Virus record (IMG/VR): IMGVR_UViG_3300020459_000074
Span: 1 to 22,453 of that record
From: a virus
DNA: 22,453 nucleotides
Direction: 5' to 3' (one strand)
Shown: positions 1 through 3,834 of the stretch, piece by piece
How positions within the stretch are numbered: the stretch's first letter is position 1
Layout of the letters: each line of letters begins with the position of its first letter
Program-made: the position numbers and the translations under genes
The notes under the pieces: generated by a model
Database searches by the model: none
Told to the model about the DNA's origin: nothing
The model's input: the letters and a program-made list of their open reading frames with translations, nothing else

Positions 1-159
1 ACCTTTGTCTAGAGAGATAATCTTAATGTAGTTGACAATGAAATATACAGGGTCATTACTACACTTAATAAATTCTGAAACTTGCTCATCGCTAAAATTC
101 TGTGCGATGTTTGCACGTTTGAGGTTGGGATTACCTAGATATATTTCATTTTGTGCCAT
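1..159 (-). CDS. 17: Terminase large subunit gp17, N-terminal fragment (runs off window)
   Basis: Only the first 53 codons are present; the gene continues past position 1. The start MAQNEIYLGNPNLKRAN, followed by DPVYFIVNYIKIISLD, is the characteristic N-terminus of T4-like cyanophage terminase large subunits, just ahead of the ATPase domain. The full protein would be the DNA-packaging motor and headful nuclease that docks on the portal and works with gp16. Its ATG (159-157) directly abuts the pcyA stop codon (162-160), and no clear Shine-Dalgarno is visible, so translation is probably coupled to pcyA. A late promoter motif (GATAAATA, 191-198) lies inside the 3' end of pcyA, 32 bases upstream, which would allow late expression independent of the accessory genes. 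The catalytic motifs are outside the window, so the call rests on the N-terminus and position only. Confidence 0.85.
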   Translation of the reverse strand, partial: MAQNEIYLGNPNLKRANIAQNFSDEQVSEFIKCSNDPVYFIVNYIKIISLDKG

Positions 160-834
160 CTAGGGTTTATCAAATAGGACGTTACTTATATATTTATCTG
201 CCCACTCTTCACTAAACCACGCACTGAGCACTGCTTTAGTTTTCTTATTCTTCATCTGTGAGGTAGAATACCAACACTGGTCATCTAATCTTAGCATAGT
301 GCCAACCCAGTCATCAGAGTGTTTTGCATTCATGACGTTTTTATTGTATATGTTTAGATACTCGAGAACTACCTGATAGAATTTTGTCTGCTCATCTTCT
401 GTTTTTAGTCTTGCAAACTTACAGTATGGTGAGAATATCTCACCCCATTCGGGTAATTGACGATTATCTTTAAATTGATATAACTTACTAATAGGTGCTA
501 TGCTATCACTCCAGTCAACTCCTTCCACATATGATATATCTACTATGGCAGCAGTAACCCCTGCAGGAGTTTGTATTATATCTGCACCAAATATAGGTAG
601 GTAGTATGTTGGGTCTGGCCAAAAGACACAGTGGACAATTTGTATTTTATCTGTCTCTGCTGTTTCTAAATGTATCCTACGCAAACCTCTACACTTCCAC
701 ATTTCATTTTTAATAACAACCTTCTCGTGTGTTATTAAGTCATGCAGAGTAGTTATTTGCTCTAACTCTGGGAAGTCTGCAATACTATATCTAATTAGAT
801 TAGCAATGTCATCACGTATTTTTGGATAATGCAT
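160..834 (-). CDS. pcyA: Phycocyanobilin:ferredoxin oxidoreductase PcyA
   Basis: This 224-residue ferredoxin-dependent bilin reductase reduces biliverdin IXalpha to phycocyanobilin, the chromophore of phycobiliproteins and cyanobacterial phytochromes. In cyanophages it acts as an auxiliary metabolic gene in the infected cell. Family signatures are visible in order: RRIHLE (His55, Glu57), IVHCVFWPDP (His68), LPIFGADI (Asp85), PAGVTAAIVDIS, LPEWGEIFSPYC (from 127) and the C-terminal ISNVLFD. His55, Glu57, His68 and Asp85 correspond to His74, Glu76, His88 and Asp105 of Synechocystis PcyA, so the bilin-protonation residues are all kept. Motifs such as AAIVDIS and WGEIFSPYC fit PcyA better than PebA, PebB or PebS. 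It is about 20 residues shorter at the N-terminus than the Synechocystis enzyme, and its start lies 23 bases inside an upstream small membrane ORF. The stop codon touches the gp17 start. No heme oxygenase, which supplies the substrate, is in this window. Confidence 0.93.
   Translation of the reverse strand: MHYPKIRDDIANLIRYSIADFPELEQITTLHDLITHEKVVIKNEMWKCRGLRRIHLETAETDKIQIVHCVFWPDPTYYLPIFGADIIQTPAGVTAAIVDISYVEGVDWSDSIAPISKLYQFKDNRQLPEWGEIFSPYCKFARLKTEDEQTKFYQVVLEYLNIYNKNVMNAKHSDDWVGTMLRLDDQCWYSTSQMKNKKTKAVLSAWFSEEWADKYISNVLFDKP
191..198 (-). promoter_or_regulatory. Late promoter motif GATAAATA ahead of gp17
   Basis: GATAAATA on the minus strand inside the last codons of pcyA, 32 bases upstream of the gp17 ATG. 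Its location is what would be needed to uncouple late terminase expression from the accessory genes. Confidence 0.5.
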
Positions 835-979
835 ACCCTACCGCCAAAAATAATATAGCAAACACTAATAACACTAGGGGAGAGGTTACGATAGGATCCC
901 AATTACCATGCTGTATTAGTGGTTGTTTTTCCCAAGTACCTGGTAATGAATATACCGAAGGGTTTGATAAAAATATCAT
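812..979 (-). CDS. Small single-pass membrane protein (55 aa)
   Basis: This 55-codon ORF fills the apparent gap between pcyA and the 71-residue gene. Its ATG (979-977) overlaps the upstream stop codon as ATGA, and its 3' end overlaps the pcyA start by 23 bases, so it sits in a tightly coupled run. The protein has a polar N-terminal half with several Trp and Pro residues, then one clear hydrophobic segment (about residues 34-50, SPLVLLVFAILFLAVGYAL) and a very short basic tail, SKNT. This predicts a single membrane span. No family is recognised. Its position directly ahead of a bilin-synthesis gene makes a membrane or thylakoid role conceivable, but nothing in the sequence shows it. It does not carry the ExxNGRxAM motif of high-light-inducible proteins. 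Confidence 0.6.
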   Translation of the reverse strand: MIFLSNPSVYSLPGTWEKQPLIQHGNWDPIVTSPLVLLVFAILFLAVGYALSKNT

Positions 980-1191
980 CTATTTAAAAAGTAATGATTA
1001 ATAATTTCAATTTTCTCATGTGCTTGAGCAATAGCAGCAATCTCGCCATCTATTGCTGACATAACATCAGAGTGCTCACCAATACCTACAGGTTGGTTGA
1101 GATAGATTTCTACATTTTGGGAATGTTTTGCAATCAAACCATTGTAATAGGTGATTTGATTACTCAGAATGTTGTCACGTAAGTTGACCAT
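976..1191 (-). CDS. Small conserved-type hypothetical protein (71 aa)
   Basis: A 71-residue, mostly helical, soluble protein of unknown function. The sequence (start MVNLRDNILSNQITYYNGLI, end IEIINHYFLNR) has no membrane segment, Cys pair or catalytic motif that I can recognise. The central part is Ala/Ile/Glu-rich and could form a helical hairpin or a short coiled coil. The start has a reasonable ribosome-binding site (AAGG about 7 bases upstream) and follows the nuclease stop by three bases. Its stop overlaps the next small gene as ATGA. The coupled position supports it as a real gene; the function is open. Confidence 0.7.
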   Translation of the reverse strand: MVNLRDNILSNQITYYNGLIAKHSQNVEIYLNQPVGIGEHSDVMSAIDGEIAAIAQAHEKIEIINHYFLNR

Positions 1192-1194
1192 AAA

Positions 1195-1659
1195 TTAACC
1201 TTCATTAAGTGTGCCTAGACCTCTACGAATTTCACGTAGCTCTTCAAAATTCTTATTTTTCGTGCCCCCATCATACTCCCACGCATACCCCTCAGCAATC
1301 ATTTGCTCGTTGAGAGATACATCCTCATCACCAATATATAACCAACCAAGCAGACGACCATACTTACCCATCCCTCCTTTGAGTTCAGTTCGTATAGTAA
1401 GCTCATGCTCTCCATTGATTGTATCCTCTAGTGTGCCCTTCATCCAGTTTGTTGCATCAATACCGAGTGCCTTTTCTTCTAAGTCTCTCGTCCTTTTCTC
1501 AGGTGTATCGATACCCGCAATTCTTACACGCTCGTGCTTATAGATGTCAAATCCTAAGTCGATAACGACGTCAATGGTATCACCATCAACTACTTTTTTT
1601 ATCTCCGTCACTCGGAAGTTGTAACAACTCTTCCTGCTTGGGGGTGTCATCGCTCCCAT
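1195..1659 (-). CDS. Thermonuclease-family (SNase-like) endonuclease
   Basis: This is a staphylococcal-nuclease-fold protein, a Ca2+-dependent phosphodiesterase of DNA/RNA in characterised relatives. The signature VVDGDTIDVV is followed by VRIAGIDTPE and KYGRLLGWLY. Counting from the start chosen here, Asp27, Arg46, Asp51, Glu54 and Arg102 match the Asp21, Arg35, Asp40, Glu43 and Arg87 active-site set of the staphylococcal enzyme. The C-terminal NEQMIAEGYAWEYDGG is also typical of the family. I chose the ATG at 1659 because GGAG lies 7 bases upstream; an in-frame ATG at 1680 adds seven residues (MHIRRWI) with a poorer site. No secretion signal is seen, so it probably acts inside the infected cell, for example in host DNA degradation or nucleotide recycling (inference). 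It overlaps the 3' end of a small membrane ORF by 74 bases. Confidence 0.9.
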   Translation of the reverse strand: MGAMTPPSRKSCYNFRVTEIKKVVDGDTIDVVIDLGFDIYKHERVRIAGIDTPEKRTRDLEEKALGIDATNWMKGTLEDTINGEHELTIRTELKGGMGKYGRLLGWLYIGDEDVSLNEQMIAEGYAWEYDGGTKNKNFEELREIRRGLGTLNEG

Positions 1660-1762
1660 AATCCATCTCCGAATATGCATACTTCATTATATATGCGATA
1701 ATAATAGTGACTGCTATCACCAATATTAACACCATTACATTTACGGAATGGACGACGGTCAT
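1586..1762 (-). CDS. Small membrane protein with charged tail (58 aa), overlaps nuclease
   Basis: A 58-codon ORF whose ATG overlaps the stop of the upstream 27-codon ORF (ATGA at 1762-1759). The N-terminal third is strongly hydrophobic (residues 7-26, ending IAVTIIIAYI), giving one membrane span. It is followed by an acidic, polar tail (SEMDYGSDD, then QEELLQLPSDGDKKSS). The tail is encoded in a different frame over the first 74 bases of the nuclease gene. The sensible topology and the coupled start argue that it is translated. The long overlap with an obviously functional gene lowers confidence. No family is recognised. Confidence 0.5.
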   Translation of the reverse strand: MTVVHSVNVMVLILVIAVTIIIAYIMKYAYSEMDYGSDDTPKQEELLQLPSDGDKKSS

Positions 1763-1842
1763 TTCTTAGACTCTTCGTATTGGTATATAAAAAATAATCC
1801 TAGTGTAACCCAGAAAATTATCTCAAGACCATAACCAGACAT
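1759..1842 (-). CDS. Micro-ORF, 27-aa membrane peptide
   Basis: A 27-codon ORF (MSGYGLEIIFWVTLGLFFIY, then QYEESKK) starts one base after the stop of the 102-residue gene and ends in an ATGA overlap with the next small ORF. It consists of a single hydrophobic segment with a charged C-terminus, as in many phage micro-membrane proteins. Its length is at the limit of what can be argued from sequence; the tight spacing on both sides is the main evidence. Function unknown. Confidence 0.45.
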   Translation of the reverse strand: MSGYGLEIIFWVTLGLFFIYQYEESKK

Positions 1843-1843
1843 G

Positions 1844-2152
1844 CTATTGTATTAGGGGTAAGATTTGCTCCTTTACCTTATCTGCAATTTCGCCAACGAT
1901 ATTGATATCTATACCCAAAAATGGTGGAATAAATCCAATCATTCTAAAGAATCCTTCTGCAAACAATGCTAGAAAAACAAAACCTAATACCATACTAATC
2001 AAGCCAGCATTTCTATTGTGCTGACGAATAGCATCGTCTATCATTTCTTGTACTTGTGATTCAGTTACAGTAATTGTTTTTTCTTTAGGACGTTTATTAT
2101 CCTTTAAAACAGTTGTTACTGGAAACTTTTCTCTTCCTATTGTTGATAACAT
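1844..2152 (-). CDS. Membrane-anchored hypothetical protein (102 aa), first gene after the sigma70 promoter
   Basis: A 102-residue protein. The polar, Lys-rich N-terminal half includes a probable amphipathic helix (TESQVQEMIDDAIRQHNRN). It is followed by one or two hydrophobic segments (about residues 50-69, LISMVLGFVFLALFAEGF, and a Pro/Ile-rich stretch 72-86) and an amphipathic C-terminal helix (IADKVKEQILPLI). It looks like a membrane-anchored protein with a cytosolic N-terminal domain. It is the first gene downstream of the perfect sigma70 promoter at 2202-2230 and also has a late-like CTAAATA motif 22 bases before its start, so it leads the transcription unit that reaches the nuclease and pcyA. 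Family not recognised. Confidence 0.7.
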   Translation of the reverse strand: MLSTIGREKFPVTTVLKDNKRPKEKTITVTESQVQEMIDDAIRQHNRNAGLISMVLGFVFLALFAEGFFRMIGFIPPFLGIDINIVGEIADKVKEQILPLIQ

Positions 2153-2173
2153 GGACTTTTCTCTATTAAGGTT

Positions 2174-2181
2174 TATTTAGA
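2174..2181 (-). promoter_or_regulatory. Possible degenerate late promoter (TCTAAATA)
   Basis: TCTAAATA on the minus strand, 22 bases upstream of the ATG at 2152. It differs from T4 late TATAAATA at one position. The spacing matches the better late motifs in this window, but the motif is short and AT-rich, so chance is a real alternative. Confidence 0.35.
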
Positions 2182-2201
2182 TAATAAGGTAAGTCAACAC
2201 C

Positions 2202-2230
2202 ATTATAGATGATGAAGAATTATTTGTCAA
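2202..2230 (-). promoter_or_regulatory. Host-type sigma70 promoter, consensus -35 and -10
   Basis: On the minus strand TTGACA (2230-2225) and TATAAT (2207-2202) are separated by exactly 17 bases. Both hexamers match the sigma70 consensus at every position, and the spacer is AT-rich. It lies in the only clearly non-coding gap of the accessory block, between the 53-residue gene ending at 2239 and the 102-residue gene starting at 2152. In T4-like cyanophages, early genes are read by unmodified host RNA polymerase from such promoters. This one would drive the 102-residue gene, the micro-ORFs, the nuclease, pcyA and possibly gp17. Confidence 0.85.
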
Positions 2231-2238
2231 TGAATATA

Positions 2239-2400
2239 TTAATCTAGTCTAACTACATATTCGCTTGCGTGTGGATGTCCAATTAACTCAGGCAAATCCA
2301 GTTGTGCTTGCTGAATAGCATTGTATGCGTCTGTGGCATACTCACAAATTTCTTTGGTATGGTTGGAATTGTCATGATAACCAACGAGGTAGTGTGCCAT
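2239..2400 (-). CDS. Small hypothetical protein (53 aa)
   Basis: A 53-codon soluble protein beginning MAHYLVGYHDNSNHTKEICE and ending in HPHASEYVVRLD. It has a good ribosome-binding site (GGAG, 6 bases before the ATG). His, Tyr and Asp are frequent, but there is no recognisable metal-binding arrangement or membrane segment. The central segment AYNAIQQAQLDLPELI is probably helical, flanked by beta-like ends. It lies between the 55-residue gene and the sigma70 promoter and is probably the last gene of the preceding late unit. Function unknown. Confidence 0.65.
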   Translation of the reverse strand: MAHYLVGYHDNSNHTKEICEYATDAYNAIQQAQLDLPELIGHPHASEYVVRLD

Positions 2401-2423
2401 GAGGTCTCCGTCTAATCTGCTTA

Positions 2424-2431
2424 TATTTAGT
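2424..2431 (-). promoter_or_regulatory. Possible degenerate late promoter (ACTAAATA)
   Basis: ACTAAATA on the minus strand, 24 bases upstream of the ATG at 2400, in a 71-base intergenic stretch. One position differs from the NATAAATA pattern. Support is positional only. Confidence 0.3.
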
Positions 2432-2448
2432 AAGAAGCCAAACCTTTT

Positions 2449-2476
2449 GGTCTCGCTAATGTGTGGACTCGCTAAT
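2449..2476. repeat. 12-bp imperfect direct repeat
   Basis: GGTCTCGCTAAT (2449-2460) is followed by GGACTCGCTAAT (2465-2476). The copies match at 11 of 12 bases and start 16 bases apart. The second copy contains the stop codon of the 55-residue gene. This could be a protein-binding site or a small duplication; no function is evident. Confidence 0.6.
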
Positions 2477-2639
2477 AAGATGCTTCTTCAATACAGACTT
2501 CATCATAACAAACTGAGTATGTTATATCGTCTTTCCAATATGAAGTATAAAGTTTATCCCATATTAAAGTAAACTCTTCTAGTGTCAGATTTTTAAAGAG
2601 CACTTCTTGTCTGAAGTAGATGTGATAACTTGAGGTCAT
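2472..2639 (-). CDS. Small hypothetical protein (55 aa, ends EEASY)
   Basis: A 55-codon protein starting MTSSYHIYFRQEVLFKNL and ending CIEEASY. Its ATG overlaps the stop of the cupin-like gene as ATGA (2639-2636). The pattern of an N-terminal YHIYF beta strand, a LTLEEFTLIWDKL helix, and a conserved-looking EEASY end resembles small uncharacterised proteins I associate with other T4-like cyanophages, from memory and unverified. No catalytic motif or membrane span. Two Cys residues (45 and 49) lie in the C-terminal part. Confidence 0.7.
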   Translation of the reverse strand: MTSSYHIYFRQEVLFKNLTLEEFTLIWDKLYTSYWKDDITYSVCYDEVCIEEASY

Positions 2640-3109
2640 TCTCCTAGTGTGTGGACTACAGGTTTTTCATGCATTAGAATCCTATACAGTTTTGGATTCT
2701 CAGCAGCAGAGACAGGTATAAAATCTGTCTTAGCGTCAAACATTTCATATCTCTTTGCTTGATTTATAACTATAGACCCATCTTCTCCTGATACTGAGCG
2801 ATGGTAAGTCCCACGTGGTATAAAGAGTGCACCACTATGCACATTCAAATGGACTATATGATATGGATAATGCCAATCTTCATTCACTAATTCAAACTGC
2901 CTTTCACCAGAAAGGACTCTATTATAATCATCTTGAAAACCATGAATATAAAATTGCTTTGCACCAACTGCATCATTAGGTGGTGATGTAGCAGCACCTG
3001 TATGACATACTAGGTCTGCAGCATTAGATTCATCTACAGATATATCATAAAAAATAACATCGTCAGTCTCTCGAAACACACGATGTTTTTTAAATTGCAC
3101 GTCACTCAT
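2636..3109 (-). CDS. Cupin-fold protein (157 aa)
   Basis: A 157-residue beta-rich protein with a cupin-like core. The stretch GALFIPRGTYHRSV follows the second cupin motif (G-x4-P-x-G-x2-H), preceded by a His pair in HIVHLNVH that could supply further metal ligands. FYIHGFQ and the FELVNEDW strand would form the other side of the barrel. Cupins range from dioxygenases and isomerases to non-enzymatic binding proteins, and the substrate cannot be inferred. Start and stop both overlap neighbours as ATGA, so it belongs to the same coupled unit as the small membrane gene upstream and the EEASY gene downstream. No signal peptide. An auxiliary metabolic role is possible but unproven. Confidence 0.65.
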   Translation of the reverse strand: MSDVQFKKHRVFRETDDVIFYDISVDESNAADLVCHTGAATSPPNDAVGAKQFYIHGFQDDYNRVLSGERQFELVNEDWHYPYHIVHLNVHSGALFIPRGTYHRSVSGEDGSIVINQAKRYEMFDAKTDFIPVSAAENPKLYRILMHEKPVVHTLGE

Positions 3110-3294
3110 TTTGTTTCTTCAATCGCTTCTTTGACAATTTTTTTAAGTTGTCTTGATTGTCTTTTACTAAAAGAATCAGTGCCAAACTTATTGTCTATCC
3201 ATTTCTTTCCATACCAGAATACAAATAAACAAATCATTAAGGCGATACCATCACCCCATGATAAATTCCATGCCCATTCAAAAAATTTCCACAT
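3106..3294 (-). CDS. Small membrane protein (62 aa)
   Basis: I chose the ATG at 3294 over an in-frame ATG at 3351. The shorter form starts two bases after the stop of the upstream small gene and gives a sensible membrane protein; the extra N-terminal 19 residues would overlap that gene. The protein begins MWKFFEWAWNLSWGDGIAL, with one membrane span (about residues 17-30) ending in WYGKKW. A Lys/Arg-rich amphipathic tail (KRQSRQLKKIVKEAIEE) follows. Topology predicts a positively charged cytoplasmic C-terminus. The stop overlaps the cupin-like gene as ATGA. Function unknown; holin-like size alone is not enough for that call. Confidence 0.65.
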   Translation of the reverse strand: MWKFFEWAWNLSWGDGIALMICLFVFWYGKKWIDNKFGTDSFSKRQSRQLKKIVKEAIEETK

Positions 3295-3296
3295 AA

Positions 3297-3437
3297 CTAT
3301 AATGCAATAATAATCATACCAATAATAAGACCTTTGGTAAATGCTAACCAAAGCATTTGGTAGTCGGATAGATTAAATTTATCTTGCCACTTTTTAGCAA
3401 GGTCTCTATCCCATTCTAGAAATCGTTTAATTAACAA
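3297..3437 (-). CDS. Small membrane-tail protein with apparent TTG start (46 aa)
   Basis: An open frame of 46 codons lies in the apparent gap between the DUF6321-like gene and the 62-residue membrane gene. It has no ATG near its start. Two TTG codons occur at 3443 and 3437, and GAGG sits 8 bases before the second, which I chose. The product reads IKRFLEWDRDLAKKWQDKF, then SDYQMLWLAFTKGL and a hydrophobic end IIGMIIIAL: an amphipathic charged N-terminus with a C-terminal membrane anchor. It resembles small uncharacterised proteins of related phages as I remember them (unverified). It overlaps the upstream gene by 7 bases and ends 2 bases before the next ATG. A GATAAATA late motif is 20 bases upstream. 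Confidence 0.6.
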   Translation of the reverse strand: MLIKRFLEWDRDLAKKWQDKFNLSDYQMLWLAFTKGLIIGMIIIAL

Positions 3438-3718
3438 TTCCAAGCCCTCAAAGATTTATTTATCCTGCTATCAGGGTCACTAGCAGTTTTTTTAGAAGTC
3501 AACTTCTTCTTCATACCCTTCATCCTAGCACAAAAACTAGCACGTCGTGGGTTACCAACTTTTTTACTAGGTGCTTTTAAATCGCTACCTGGGTTAGCAC
3601 GCTCATAAGACTTGCGACCCTTTTCATTGAGTCCGCCTTCCTTATTTTTTCCTGCTTTCTTTGTCCATGCTTCTTCAGCAATGAATTGATTGAAAGACTT
3701 TATCCTGCTGCTTGACAT
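3431..3718 (-). CDS. DUF6321-like basic protein with capsid-targeting-like N-terminus (95 aa)
   Basis: A 95-residue, very basic protein. Residues 14-70 carry the pattern I associate with DUF6321: WTKKAGKNKEGGLNEKGRKS, then ANPGSDLKAPSKKVGNPRR and SFCARMKGMKKKL. The N-terminal extension MSSSRIKSFNQFIAEEAW closely resembles the capsid-targeting peptide of T4 internal proteins (IPIII begins MKTYQEFIAEA), which the prohead protease gp21 removes after the Glu of I-A-E. This suggests an internal head protein packaged with DNA and possibly injected. Its ATG lies 19 bases inside the upstream Cys/His gene. Strong positive charge fits nucleic-acid binding; the mature function is unknown. Confidence 0.75.
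   Translation of the reverse strand: MSSSRIKSFNQFIAEEAWTKKAGKNKEGGLNEKGRKSYERANPGSDLKAPSKKVGNPRRASFCARMKGMKKKLTSKKTASDPDSRINKSLRAWNC
3457..3464 (-). promoter_or_regulatory. Late promoter motif GATAAATA (T4 type)
   Basis: GATAAATA on the minus strand matches T4 late TATAAATA at seven of eight positions. It lies in the 3' end of the DUF6321-like gene, 20 bases upstream of the proposed TTG start at 3437, and could start a late transcript for the small-gene run. Confidence 0.45.
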
Positions 3719-3834
3719 GTTGGATTCTTAGGACAGTTTTCTTCGTGTTTTTCTATCCATGTATATGGTCTCCAATGCCCTTGCGGTGCAGTGATTCCAC
3801 AGTAACGACAGACTTTACTACGCTCTTCAGCCAT
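3700..3834 (-). CDS. Small Cys/His (zinc-ribbon-like) protein (44 aa)
   Basis: The ATG at 3834 is preferred because GGAG lies nine bases upstream and the protein then begins cleanly as MAEERSKVCRYCGITAPQGH; a longer in-frame start at 3927 would overlap the upstream gene by over 100 bases. The arrangement C-x2-C, a Trp/Tyr-rich middle (HWRPYTWIEKHEENC), then KNPTC gives four Cys and two His in 44 residues, consistent with binding one zinc ion. Such mini zinc fingers often bind nucleic acid or act as protein adaptors; which applies here is unknown. It overlaps the DUF3008 gene by 8 bases and the DUF6321-like gene by 19 bases. Confidence 0.7.
   Translation of the reverse strand: MAEERSKVCRYCGITAPQGHWRPYTWIEKHEENCPKNPTCQAAG

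Noticed and set aside
812-979. Possible high-light-inducible or photosystem small subunit
   Set aside because: No ExxNGRxAM motif and no recognisable photosystem subunit signature, so only a generic membrane protein call is justified.
1211-1543. 110-codon plus-strand frame
   Set aside because: It is entirely antisense to the nuclease, whose active-site residues are intact.
2185-2197. Second TTGAC-like -35 element (TTGACT) just downstream of the consensus promoter
   Set aside because: No acceptable -10 hexamer occurs 16-18 bases further on.
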